Origin: Ferrimonas pelagia
GTDB lineage: Bacteria; Pseudomonadota; Gammaproteobacteria; Enterobacterales; Shewanellaceae
Direction: 5' to 3'
Assembly: GCF_039543565.1 (NCBI RefSeq)
Contig: NZ_BAABJZ010000012.1
Coordinates: 50,882-114,881, forward strand
DNA length: 64,000 nucleotides
The notes under the pieces were generated by a model, which ran no database searches, was not told the origin of the DNA, and saw only the letters and a program-made list of their open reading frames with translations. The translations under genes and the position numbers were made by a program. Shown in pieces: positions 1-8,232 of the stretch (positions are counted from its first letter, which is position 1; every line of letters starts with the position of its first letter).

Positions 1-249
1 CCGGGCAGTGAAGCCGAGCTTGGGCTGGTGCTCACGCCTGAGATGTGGGGGCAGGGTTATGGCACCGAGGCCGTTCGGCGCTTGCTGGAGTTGGCATTGG
101 TGGGGCACGGTTGCCGCCGGGTGATCTCCACGGTCGAGCCCGGTCATGGTGCCAGTTGCCGTATGTTGGAAAAGGCGGGGATGGCATGTCGAACCCAATT
201 GCAGGATCGTTCGGGCAGCTACCTGTTGTACGAGTATCGAGCTGAGTGA
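1..249 (+). CDS. GNAT acetyltransferase, 3' part only
   Basis: The reading frame is open from base 1, so the start lies outside the window. The visible 82 residues hold the acetyl-CoA binding part of the GNAT fold: a GQGYGTEA stretch matching the family's (Q/R)GxGxG/A loop, then a VEPGHGASCRMLEKAGM segment, which is typical of RimJ/RimL-like enzymes (SxRxLEKxGF). This family acetylates N-terminal or small-molecule amines. The substrate cannot be told. It is convergent with pepD, 56 bases away. Confidence 0.75.
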   Translation, partial: PGSEAELGLVLTPEMWGQGYGTEAVRRLLELALVGHGCRRVISTVEPGHGASCRMLEKAGMACRTQLQDRSGSYLLYEYRAE

Positions 250-305
250 GTCTGTTACAGAGCCCGGGGAGGGGCGGCCCGTCTGGACCGCCGTGTTGGG
301 GCCGA

Positions 306-1775
306 TTATCGGGCAGGGATCGCCTTGAGAACGGCCAGCAGCAATTGCCAGTATTTGGCCACCGAGTCGATGTGCACCTTCTCATCCGGTGAATGGGGGA
401 AGCGGATAGTGGGCCCGATGGACACCATATCCAGAGCCGGATAGGGCTCCTTGAACAGGCCGCACTCCAGACCCGCGTGGATCACCTGAATGCTGGGCAG
501 GGAGCCAAACAGCCCTTGGTAGGTTTCCCGTACGACGGCCATGATCGGCGAGCTGGGATCTGGGTTCCAGCCCGGATAGGCGCCGGAGTCGCTGCAGTGG
601 GCACCGGCGAGTTGTGCCAGCGCCTGCAGCATATTGACCACCATGGCGCGGCCGGAATCGACTGTGGAGCGGATCAGGCACAGCACTTGAACGCTGTCGG
701 ATCCCGTCTTGACCACGCCCATATTGAGCGAGGTTTCCACCACACCGGGGAAGGCATCGCTCATGCGGATCACGCCGTGCGGCGCCGCGTGCAGCAGCGC
801 CAGCAGGCGGCGTTGCGCCTCAGCCTCAAACACCTGCTCTGCCGCTGCAACGTCACTCAGGGTGAAGCACAGCTCGGTTTCAATGGCGGCCAGTTCGCCT
901 CGCAGCAACCCTTGGTAATGGCTCACCAGACGTTCCAGCTCGGCCCGCTGCTCTGGGGCGACGGCAACCGTGGCGTAGGCTTCACGGGTGATGGCGTTGC
1001 GTAATGAGCCGCCCTTGAGGTGGATCAGGCGCAGGCCCAGCTCAAAGGCGTGACCAAACAGGAAACGGGCCAGCAGTTTGTTGGCATTGCCCCGGCCGGT
1101 GTGGATATCGACACCTGAGTGGCCCCCTTTCAGGCCGGTCAGCGCCAGCTCGACGGTTTGATAACCCGCAGGGAGCGCCTCGCGCGTGACGGGCAGCTCC
1201 AGTTGCACGTCGATCCCCCCGGCACAGCCCATGTAGATCTCGCCCTCCTCCTCCGAGTCGGTGTTGATCAGGATCTCCCCTTGCAGCAGGCCAGCCTCCA
1301 AGCCGAAGGCGCCGGTCATGCCGGCTTCCTCATCGATGGTCAGCAACACCTCCAACGGGCCATGCTCGATGGTGTTGTCGGCCAGCACCGCCAGTGCCGA
1401 TGCCATACCGATGCCATTGTCGGCGCCCAAGGTGGTATCGGTGGCCGTGACCCAGTCGCCGTCCGCCTCGCTGACGATATAGGGGCGAATGGGATCCCGA
1501 TCGAATCGGTGCGCGGTTCCGGCGTTCTTTTGCGGCACCATGTCCAGGTGGGCTTGTAGGATCACGCCTTTGCGATCGGCCATGCCGGGGCTGGCGGGCT
1601 TGCTGAGGATCAGGTTGCCGACGCGGTCAAGCCGGTGGTCGATACTCTGCTGCTCGGCCCACTGCTGAATGTGGTCACGCAGGGCCAGTTCACGTTTGGA
1701 TGGGTGTGGAATGGAGCAGATGGTCTCAAACCAGCTCCAGAGGCCCTGAGGAGACAGGGAGTGTAACGACGCCAT
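306..1775 (-). CDS. pepD: Aminoacyl-histidine dipeptidase (peptidase D, M20 family)
   Basis: A 489-residue cytosolic Zn dipeptidase that splits Xaa-His dipeptides such as carnosine; E. coli PepD is 485 residues. Visible M20 motifs are the HLDMVPQ metal-ligand stretch, the TTLGADNGIG loop and the TIDEEAGMTGAFGL segment with the catalytic Glu pair, followed by GGHSGVDIHTGRGNANK of the lid domain. The frame is open further upstream, but the start at 1775 has an AAGGAG Shine-Dalgarno and gives the family N-terminus (MASLHSLSPQ). It is divergent from the M17 aminopeptidase gene, so two peptidases share the 200-base spacer. Confidence 0.95.
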   Translation of the reverse strand: MASLHSLSPQGLWSWFETICSIPHPSKRELALRDHIQQWAEQQSIDHRLDRVGNLILSKPASPGMADRKGVILQAHLDMVPQKNAGTAHRFDRDPIRPYIVSEADGDWVTATDTTLGADNGIGMASALAVLADNTIEHGPLEVLLTIDEEAGMTGAFGLEAGLLQGEILINTDSEEEGEIYMGCAGGIDVQLELPVTREALPAGYQTVELALTGLKGGHSGVDIHTGRGNANKLLARFLFGHAFELGLRLIHLKGGSLRNAITREAYATVAVAPEQRAELERLVSHYQGLLRGELAAIETELCFTLSDVAAAEQVFEAEAQRRLLALLHAAPHGVIRMSDAFPGVVETSLNMGVVKTGSDSVQVLCLIRSTVDSGRAMVVNMLQALAQLAGAHCSDSGAYPGWNPDPSSPIMAVVRETYQGLFGSLPSIQVIHAGLECGLFKEPYPALDMVSIGPTIRFPHSPDEKVHIDSVAKYWQLLLAVLKAIPAR

Positions 1776-1975
1776 AGCAGGCTCCTTTTGCGGTGCGCGA
1801 ATATGTGCGCGCCAGTGTAGCACAGCCCATTGGCTGAGCCGGTTAGGCCACACTGTCCAATGGAAGCAAGTTGTAACCGTTTGAATACAAGCTGGTTGTC
1901 CTTGAGTGTACGCAAGGGGGTGATGAAGCTGTTATGGTGAGTTATCAACCAAAATGTAGGGCAGGGAGCGTGGCG

Positions 1976-3496
1976 ATGGGCAAGTTAGTGTGGCAAGCGG
2001 TGGCAGAGCCGGATGCGGTATTGGGGCTGGGCGATTGGGATGCCGTGGTGGTGATCAGCGACCGATTTGAGTTGGCGCAGTACCCAGCGATCAGTCATCT
2101 GATCCAGCACGCCAAGGCGGTGGATCTGCGTCTGGGGCAGGAGCCGGCCATGTTGCTGGCGCCGGGCTTGGCGGGCGGCCGATTGGTGTTGGCGCCTACT
2201 GGCTCGCTGGAGGGCGATTATGAGGATGTGCGCCGCTTTGCCGAAGCGGCGCAAAGCGGGGTGGGCTTAGCGATCCGGGCCGGTGCGCGTCGCCCGCTGC
2301 TGTTGATCGATGAGCCCACGGCGGCGCTGCGCTACAGCGAGGCGATGGCGGTGGCGATGATGGGGGCGGGCCATGAGCTGTATCGGCCCTTCGATGCGCC
2401 GGGACTGGACGTGATCTTGGGTGTGCTGGGATTGGAGCAGAGCCAGCGCGCCAACGCGCTGGAGCTGGGGCGGATCGCGGCGCGGGATCTGTGTGGTGGC
2501 GATCCGGAGCAGATGGCACCGCCGGCGTTTGCCGAGTATTGTCAGAGCCTGTTTGAGGGCAGTGCGGTGTCGGTTGAGGTGCTGAGCGATCGCGCCACCT
2601 TAGAGCGGGATTATCCCTTGCTGTCGGGCGTGGCGCGCGCCTCTTTTGGGGTCGAGCGGCATGAGCCGCGCGTGGTGCGGCTGGAGTACGTTGGTGCCGG
2701 GGTGATCGGCCGCAACTGGTTCTTAGCGGGCAAGGGCGTAACCTTCGATACCGGTGGGGCCGATCTGAAGATCGGCGGCGCCATGGCGGGGATGAGCCGG
2801 GATAAAGGCGGTGCGGCGGCGGTGGCCGGTTTGATGGTGGCGCTGGCGCAGTTGCAGCCCAAAGGCGTGCGGGTGGTGGCTGAGCTGGGGCTGGTGCGCA
2901 ACAGCCTGGGGAAAGAGGCGATCGTACCGGATGAGATCATCACCGGCCATTCGGGCAAGCGGGTGCGGATCGGCAATACCGACGCCGAAGGGCGCTTGGT
3001 GCTGGCAGACTTGCTCTCTCATCTGCGTGAGCGTGCCGTGCTCACGGAGGAGCCGGTGATGTTTTCCGTCGCCACCCTGACCGGGCACGTGGTGCGCAGC
3101 TATGGGCCCTACAGCGCGGTGGTGGAGAACTCCGTGGCTCGGGCACAGGCATTGGGCGGTGAGTTACAGGCGATCTCGGAGCAGTGGGGCGAACCGTTTG
3201 AGTTGTCCCGTTTACGGCGGGAGGATCTGGCTCAGGTGGCGCCGCGCAGCCCGTCGGAGGATCTGTTGTCATCCAATAACGGTCCCTCGGTGGCGATCGC
3301 GCGGGGCCATCAGTTCCCGATGGCGTTTCTGTTGCAGGCGGGCGGTTTAGATCAGCACCAGTTGGGCAGTGATAAGCCGATCGCCTATCTGCATCTGGAT
3401 ATCGCCGGTGCGGCGGTTGAGCAGCGAGATCCGCTGTATGGTAAGCCGACGGCGGTGCCGGTGGCGACCCTGTTGGCGCAATTGCTCGATCACTGA
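1976..3496 (+). CDS. M17-family leucyl aminopeptidase-like protein
   Basis: A 506-residue protein with an M17 C-terminal catalytic domain. Metal-site residues can be followed: K253 in GKGVTFDTGG, D258, D276 in SRDKGGAA, and D336/E338 in the NTDAEGR signature, with R340. The N-terminal 220 residues are divergent from PepA. The first in-frame ATG is at 1934, but AGGGAG seven bases before the ATG at 1976 favours that start; a GTG at 1970 is also possible. The linker reads FDTGGADLKIGGAMAGMSRDKGG instead of the PepA form FDSGG(L/I)SIKP, so this is a distinct M17 subgroup. The exact substrate is not evident. Confidence 0.85.
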   Translation: MGKLVWQAVAEPDAVLGLGDWDAVVVISDRFELAQYPAISHLIQHAKAVDLRLGQEPAMLLAPGLAGGRLVLAPTGSLEGDYEDVRRFAEAAQSGVGLAIRAGARRPLLLIDEPTAALRYSEAMAVAMMGAGHELYRPFDAPGLDVILGVLGLEQSQRANALELGRIAARDLCGGDPEQMAPPAFAEYCQSLFEGSAVSVEVLSDRATLERDYPLLSGVARASFGVERHEPRVVRLEYVGAGVIGRNWFLAGKGVTFDTGGADLKIGGAMAGMSRDKGGAAAVAGLMVALAQLQPKGVRVVAELGLVRNSLGKEAIVPDEIITGHSGKRVRIGNTDAEGRLVLADLLSHLRERAVLTEEPVMFSVATLTGHVVRSYGPYSAVVENSVARAQALGGELQAISEQWGEPFELSRLRREDLAQVAPRSPSEDLLSSNNGPSVAIARGHQFPMAFLLQAGGLDQHQLGSDKPIAYLHLDIAGAAVEQRDPLYGKPTAVPVATLLAQLLDH

Positions 3497-3611
3497 TGCT
3501 GGGGGCCGGGTGGATGGGTTGCCGCTCGGCCGTCGAGCCTCTGGCTCGGTATGATGAAGTAAATTGCATTCACAATCAGTCACTTGGATGTTTGGTTGTA
3601 ATGCGCCTGAC

Positions 3612-3626
3612 TGTAATAAAACTACA
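3612..3626. promoter_or_regulatory. HexR-type operator 1
   Basis: The 15-mer TGTAATAAAACTACA fits the published proteobacterial HexR consensus TGTARTWWWAYTACA at every position. HexR is the KDPG-responsive regulator of central carbon genes. It lies 116 bases after the M17 gene, in an AT-richer non-coding stretch. An identical copy sits 75 bases further on. That HexR binds here is an inference from the match. Confidence 0.6.
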
Positions 3627-3686
3627 ATATGTCGTGAGGATATGGCGGTATAAGTGGCAATTATGCAAATTTTCGTCAATCCGGCT

Positions 3687-3701
3687 TGTAATAAAACTAC
3701 A
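3687..3701. promoter_or_regulatory. HexR-type operator 2
   Basis: A second, identical copy of TGTAATAAAACTACA. It overlaps a possible promoter: TTGTAA (3686-3691), 16 bases, then TACATT (3708-3713). A bound repressor would then block RNA polymerase. The next downstream elements are the GGA-rich leader and the small ORF at 3872. Confidence 0.6.
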
Positions 3702-3871
3702 TTTTGGTACATTAGTGACCGTCGGCGGTTAACCCGCTGCCGATGCTGTGCTTGTCAGGAAGACGTTGCTTCTCCAAGGAACTGAGTATCGATGACTCCA
3801 CGGAACCGAGTTTGCGCCAGGGAACCGCACCTTCGGATCTTGTCATTAATTACCTTTTTCTGGAGTGACGC

Positions 3872-3970
3872 ATGAATTATCCGTTTTCCTACGACGTAAC
3901 CCTTTATAACACTTGGTATTGCTCCTCTTGGACCACTGGCGGGATGTTTGCTTTAAAGGCGAAGTCGTAA
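3872..3970 (+). CDS. Small ORF, 32 residues, unknown
   Basis: ATG preceded by TGGAGTG (GGAG six bases upstream), then 32 codons ending in TAA. The peptide starts MNYPFSYDVTLYNTWYCSSW and is rich in aromatic residues (five Tyr/Phe and two Trp in the first 20). The ribosome site itself contains a GGA, so CsrA could mask it. It lies inside the HexR-flanked unit ahead of a terminator. It is not recognised as any family; it may be a leader peptide, a small protein, or chance. Confidence 0.35.
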   Translation: MNYPFSYDVTLYNTWYCSSWTTGGMFALKAKS

Positions 3971-4036
3971 ATTGCGCTATCAACCTTTGGGATAAACCGA
4001 ATTGGTTGTCCCATTTGAGACAATATTCTCTTCCTT

Positions 4037-4064
4037 ACGCTGGCTTTTTGCCGGCGTTTTTTTT
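4037..4064 (+). terminator. Rho-independent terminator
   Basis: GCTGGC-tttt-GCCGGC hairpin followed by eight T. It ends the unit that starts near the HexR sites and insulates the permease gene. Confidence 0.75.
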
Positions 4065-4270
4065 GTCTTAAATTCGATAAAACTTCATTTTAACAATGGG
4101 TTGCCATTGTTCTGTCACATAACCAAAGTGTTTTTGCTCTATTCGAGGTGGTTGCTGGCTTGGTTGGAGTAAACAACGCATAATGCCGCGCAAATTCGCT
4201 TGTCCGTTCTTACTCAAGCGCCAACAGAGCCCAAAACTCTCTTAACCTCCCCGATTTGATAGGTCTCAAA

Positions 4271-5560
4271 ATGCTAGAGAAGCTGTTTCAGCTCACCGAG
4301 AACCGCTCCAGCGTCCGACAGGAAGTGATCGCCGGCGTAACCACCTTTTTGACCATGGCGTACATCATCTTCGTCAACCCAGCGATGCTGGCGGACGCCG
4401 GGATGGATCACGGCGCCGTGTTTGTCGCCACCTGTGTTGCCGCGTTTATTGGTTGTATGGTGATGGGCCTAGTCGCCAATTACCCGATCGCCCTGGCCCC
4501 AGGCATGGGGCTGAATGCCTTCTTCACCTACACCGTGGTGCTGGACATGCAGCACAGTTGGGAAACGGCTCTGGGGGCGGTATTCCTGTCCGGGATCCTG
4601 TTCCTGTTGCTGTCGGTGTTTAAGGTGCGCGAGTGGCTGATGAACGCCATCCCGATGTCTTTGCGTTTGGGGATCGCCGCCGGTATCGGTCTGTTTCTGG
4701 CGCTGATCGGCCTGAAGAACGCTGGGATCATCGTGGCCAACCAAGCCACCTTGGTAGGGCTGGGTGACGTCACCACCTTCTCTGCCGTGATGGCCGCCTT
4801 AGGGTTTGTCTTGATCATCGCGCTGGTGAGCTTCGGTCGCCGTGGTGCGGTAATGCTCTCTATCTTGGCGATCACCGCCCTGTCGCTGCTGTTCGGTCAG
4901 ATCGACTACAACGGCCTAGTCTCCATGCCGCCATCGGTGGCGCCGACCTTTGCCGCGCTGGATATCATGGGCGCGCTTGAGGTGTCGATGGTCGCGGTGA
5001 TCTTCGCCTTCTTGTTTGTCGATCTGTTTGATACCTCTGGCACCATGGTCGCCGTGGCTCAGCGAGGCGGTTTGCTGGATGAGCAGGGCCGTCTGCCCCG
5101 CGCCAATCGTGCCATGTTGGCGGATTCGAGCGCGACGCTGGCGGGGGCGATGATGGGCACCTCTACCACCACCAGCTATGTGGAGAGCACTGCGGGTGTG
5201 TCTGCCGGCGGTCGAACCGGTCTGACCGCTGTGGTGGTCGGGCTGCTGTTCTTGGGCTGTCTGTTTATCTCGCCGCTGGCGGGCATGGTGCCGGCTTACG
5301 CCACCACGGGGGCGCTGGTGTATGTCGCTATCCTGATGATGTCGGGGCTGGTGCACGTCGAATGGGACGATCTGACCGAGGCGGCGCCTGTGGTGTTGAC
5401 CGCGATCATGATGCCGCTGACGTTCTCCATCGCCCACGGTATTGCCATTGGCTTTATTACCTTTGCGGCGGTGAAGTTGCTCAGCGGCCGCTATAAGGAA
5501 GTGAGCCTGCCTGTGGCGGTTCTGGCGGTGCTGTTTGTCCTTAAGTTTGCCTTCCTGTAA
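4271..5560 (+). CDS. NCS2-family nucleobase permease (AzgA/GhxP/AdeP type)
   Basis: A 429-residue inner-membrane purine:H+ symporter. The family signatures are plain: EVIAGVTTFLTMAYIIFVNP at the start, ALAPGMGLNAFF in TM3, the FLFVDLFDTSGTMV stretch with the substrate-site Asp, and TSTTTSYVESTAGVSAGGRTGLTAVV in TM10. Length and motifs match the E. coli GhxP/AdeP subfamily (about 445 residues), so hypoxanthine, guanine or adenine is the likely cargo. A TTG opens the frame at 4256, but ATG 4271 has AGGT six bases upstream and gives the family start MLEKLFQL. It is a monocistron closed by a strong terminator. Confidence 0.9.
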   Translation: MLEKLFQLTENRSSVRQEVIAGVTTFLTMAYIIFVNPAMLADAGMDHGAVFVATCVAAFIGCMVMGLVANYPIALAPGMGLNAFFTYTVVLDMQHSWETALGAVFLSGILFLLLSVFKVREWLMNAIPMSLRLGIAAGIGLFLALIGLKNAGIIVANQATLVGLGDVTTFSAVMAALGFVLIIALVSFGRRGAVMLSILAITALSLLFGQIDYNGLVSMPPSVAPTFAALDIMGALEVSMVAVIFAFLFVDLFDTSGTMVAVAQRGGLLDEQGRLPRANRAMLADSSATLAGAMMGTSTTTSYVESTAGVSAGGRTGLTAVVVGLLFLGCLFISPLAGMVPAYATTGALVYVAILMMSGLVHVEWDDLTEAAPVVLTAIMMPLTFSIAHGIAIGFITFAAVKLLSGRYKEVSLPVAVLAVLFVLKFAFL

Positions 5561-5599
5561 GGGCTGAGCCCGCCAGGTAAAGCGTTGATTTTTGCTTAT

Positions 5600-5632
5600 A
5601 ACGCCGTAGCGCTTTGCGCTACGGCGTTTTTC
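5600..5632 (+). terminator. Rho-independent terminator after the NCS2 permease
   Basis: AACGCCGTAGCGC-ttt-GCGCTACGGCGTT perfect stem followed by T residues. Confidence 0.9.
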
Positions 5633-5789
5633 TTTGGGTTTGGCGTATCGACTCGCAGCATCATCCGCTTTTGAGCGGGTATGAGAATGAATGGTTATGG
5701 CGATCTTCGGCCATTTTCAGCGCATTGCCCTATGCTTTTTGGGGCGTTGCGGGTAACTTTAGGCCATTCAAGTCAAAGAGCGTGTTGTT

Positions 5790-6902
5790 ATGGATAAAGA
5801 TCTGCCGAAACGGGTCGTGGTCAAACTGGGAACCAGTGTGCTCACCTGTGGCAGTCCTAAGTTGGATCGCAGCCACATGGTGGAGCTGGTCCGGCAGATG
5901 GCCCGATTGCACCAAGCTGGGGTGGAGATCATCCTGGTGACCTCGGGCGCGATCGCCGCGGGGCGTGAGCACTTGGGCTTTCCTACCCTGGCCGATTCGA
6001 TGGCCAGCAAGCAGATGTTGGCGGCGGTGGGCCAGAGTCAACTGATCCAGGTGTGGGAGCAGCTGTTTAATCTCTACGGTTTGCATGTGGGGCAGATCTT
6101 GCTGACCCGGGCCGATCTGGACGATCGTGAACGCTATCTCAATGCGCGCGATACCCTGCAGGCGTTGCTGGATCACCGCATTATCCCGGTGATCAATGAA
6201 AATGATGCGGTGGCGATCGCCGAGATCAAGGTGGGAGACAATGATAACTTGTCTGCCCTAGCCGCGCTGTTGGCACAGGCCGATAGCTTGCTGTTGCTGA
6301 CCGATCAGCAGGGGTTGTACAGCGCCGATCCGCGCAATAACCCGGACGCGCAACTTATCCCGCAAGTGGCCCTGATCGACGACTCTCTGCGGGCGCTGGC
6401 CGGCGGTAGCGGCTCCACTCTGGGCACCGGTGGCATGGCCACCAAGCTGCAGGCTGCCGATGTGGCCATGCGCGCTGGCATCGAGGTGGTGGTCACCTCA
6501 GGTCAGACCGAAGGCGTGATCGAACGCGTCTGCCGCGGTGAGGCGCTCGGGACGCGCTTTTTACCCCAGGGCGATGCGCTGGATAGCCGTAAACGCTGGA
6601 TCTTAGCGGGCCCGCCACCATGCGGCACCTTGCGACTGGATCCCGGTGCGGTGAAGGCGTTGTGTCAGTCCGGCTCCAGCCTACTGGCCAAGGGGATCTG
6701 CGCGGTGGAGGGGGACTTTATCCGTGGCGCCACCCTCACCCTGACCGATCCCGCGGGTGGGGTGATCGGGCGCGGGATCAGCCGTTACGGCTCGACCGAT
6801 ATCGCCCGCTTACTGGGCGCGCACTCCAGTGATATCGAATCCATTTTGGGCTTCAGTTATGGCCCAGCCGTTATCCACAGAAACGACTTGGTGGTGTTAT
6901 GA
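5790..6902 (+). CDS. proB: Glutamate 5-kinase
   Basis: A 370-residue first enzyme of proline synthesis (ATP + glutamate to glutamyl 5-phosphate); E. coli ProB is 367. The amino-acid kinase domain fills residues 1-260 (VVVKLGTSVLT, VTSGAIAAGREHL, INENDAVA, GTGGMATKLQAA) and a PUA domain follows from about 275. The Shine-Dalgarno before ATG 5790 is weak. The TGA overlaps the proA ATG by four bases (ATGA), so the two are translationally coupled. Confidence 0.97.
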   Translation: MDKDLPKRVVVKLGTSVLTCGSPKLDRSHMVELVRQMARLHQAGVEIILVTSGAIAAGREHLGFPTLADSMASKQMLAAVGQSQLIQVWEQLFNLYGLHVGQILLTRADLDDRERYLNARDTLQALLDHRIIPVINENDAVAIAEIKVGDNDNLSALAALLAQADSLLLLTDQQGLYSADPRNNPDAQLIPQVALIDDSLRALAGGSGSTLGTGGMATKLQAADVAMRAGIEVVVTSGQTEGVIERVCRGEALGTRFLPQGDALDSRKRWILAGPPPCGTLRLDPGAVKALCQSGSSLLAKGICAVEGDFIRGATLTLTDPAGGVIGRGISRYGSTDIARLLGAHSSDIESILGFSYGPAVIHRNDLVVL

Positions 6903-8155
6903 GTGACAATCCTTTATTGGCCATGGGCCAGGCCGCCCGCGAAGCCAGCTACCAGATGCTGGGTCTGGGGGCCAAACAGAAAAACGCGTTGCTGCAGGCG
7001 ATCTGTCAGCAATTGCGCCAGCATGAGGCCGCGATCCTCGCCGCCAATGCCATCGATATGGCGGCCGCCGAGCAGGCGGGTTTGCAAGGGGCCATGCTGG
7101 ATCGACTGTTATTGAACAGCGATCGGCTGGCGGCCATCATTGCCGATATCGAGACGGTGATCGCGTTGGCGGATCCGGTTGGCGAAGAGTTGGAGAGTCG
7201 ATTGCTGGACAACGGCATGCGCCTGTCGCGGCGACGGATCCCGCTCGGGGTGTTGGGGGTGATCTACGAAGCCCGTCCGAACGTGACCGTGGATGTGGCG
7301 GTATTGGCGCTGAAGACCGGCAATGCGGCGATCCTGCGCGGTGGCAAGGAGACCTTGCACTCCAATCGGGCACTGCTGGTGGCGATCCACGATGCGCTGG
7401 CCACGCAAGCGCTGCCCAAGGCGGCCGTTCAGCTGATCGACAACCCGGATCGGGCGTTGGTGACGGCGCTGCTGCAGTTGGACAGCCATGTGGATATGTT
7501 GATCCCCCGCGGCGGGGCGGGGTTGCATCGCCTCTGTCTGGAGCAGTCGCGCATTCCGGTGATCACCGGCGGGATCGGCATTTGCCATATGTTCGTCGAT
7601 CAGGCGGCGCAGCTGGATAAGGTGGCGGATCTGGTGGTCAACGCCAAGGTGCAGCGGCCGACCGTGTGCAACGCGTTGGATACCTTGCTGGTGCATGAGG
7701 CGATCGCTCCCCGGCTGTTGCCGGCGTTGGCGACGACGCTGCGTGGCCTGGGGGTGGAGCTGCGTGCTTGCCCGCAAGCCCACGCCTTGCTGGGGGAGCG
7801 GGCTGTCGTGGCCGGCCCCGAGGACTTCAGCCAGGAATGGCTGGCCTTGGTGCTGGGCGTGAAGCTGGTCGCGGGTGTGGACGAGGCGATCGCGCATATC
7901 CGAGCCCACTCCAGTGAGCACTCGGAGAGCATTCTCACCGACGATATGAGCACGGCCGAGCGTTTCGTTAATGCGATCAATTCGTCGGCGGTCTACGTCA
8001 ATGCCAGCACCCGCTTTACCGATGGCAGCCAGTTTGGCCTGGGGGCTGAGGTGGCGGTGAGTACTCAGAAACTGCATGCCCGCGGCCCGATGGGACTGGA
8101 CGCCTTGACCACGTACAAGTGGATCGGTCAGGGCCACTACACCGCGCGCAGCTAA
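6899..8155 (+). CDS. proA: Gamma-glutamyl phosphate reductase
   Basis: A 418-residue NADPH-dependent reductase making glutamate 5-semialdehyde from the ProB product; E. coli ProA is 417. It has an aldehyde-dehydrogenase fold, with catalytic Cys257 in RPTVCNALDTLL, the RRIPLGVLGVIYEARPNVT segment and a C-terminal FGLGAEVAVSTQKLHARGPM motif. Overlaps proB by four bases. The pair ends in a terminator shared with the convergent aer gene. Confidence 0.97.
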   Translation: MSDNPLLAMGQAAREASYQMLGLGAKQKNALLQAICQQLRQHEAAILAANAIDMAAAEQAGLQGAMLDRLLLNSDRLAAIIADIETVIALADPVGEELESRLLDNGMRLSRRRIPLGVLGVIYEARPNVTVDVAVLALKTGNAAILRGGKETLHSNRALLVAIHDALATQALPKAAVQLIDNPDRALVTALLQLDSHVDMLIPRGGAGLHRLCLEQSRIPVITGGIGICHMFVDQAAQLDKVADLVVNAKVQRPTVCNALDTLLVHEAIAPRLLPALATTLRGLGVELRACPQAHALLGERAVVAGPEDFSQEWLALVLGVKLVAGVDEAIAHIRAHSSEHSESILTDDMSTAERFVNAINSSAVYVNASTRFTDGSQFGLGAEVAVSTQKLHARGPMGLDALTTYKWIGQGHYTARS

Positions 8156-8172
8156 GTGCCGAACGCCTAACG

Positions 8173-8203
8173 AAAAAAGGAGAACCGAAGCTTCTCCTTT
8201 TTT
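8173..8203. terminator. Bidirectional terminator between proA and aer
   Basis: AAAAAAGGAGA-(9 nt)-TCTCCTTTTTT: the stem is flanked by A on the left and T on the right, so it can stop both convergent units. Confidence 0.8.
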
Positions 8204-8232
8204 GTTGGCCAACATTCAGTGCGCGCTACCGG

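Larger units (their letters stand above)
3715..4064 (+). ncRNA. Candidate GGA-repeat transcript (Csr/Rsm-like RNA or leader)
   Basis: No known gene lies here. The stretch carries imperfect repeats: CTCCAAGGAACTGAGT (3772-3787), CTCCACGGAACCGAGT (3796-3811, 14/16 identical) and CGCCAGGGAACCGCAC (3815-3830). Further GGA triplets occur near 3758, 3835, 3862 and in the small ORF, spaced like CsrA sites. A terminator closes the unit at 4037-4064. The start is estimated from the putative promoter overlapping operator 2. It could be a CsrA-titrating RNA or just the leader of the 32-codon ORF. No family match is recognised. Confidence 0.35.

Noticed and set aside
4180..4215. Possible PurR box before the purine permease (ccgcgcaaattcgcttg)
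   Set aside because: It keeps only part of the consensus ACGCAAACGTTTGCGT and lacks the dyad; too weak to report.
7109..8215. Long minus-strand frame (368 codons) over proA
   Set aside because: It is a GC-skew shadow of proA, with no family motif and no ribosome site.
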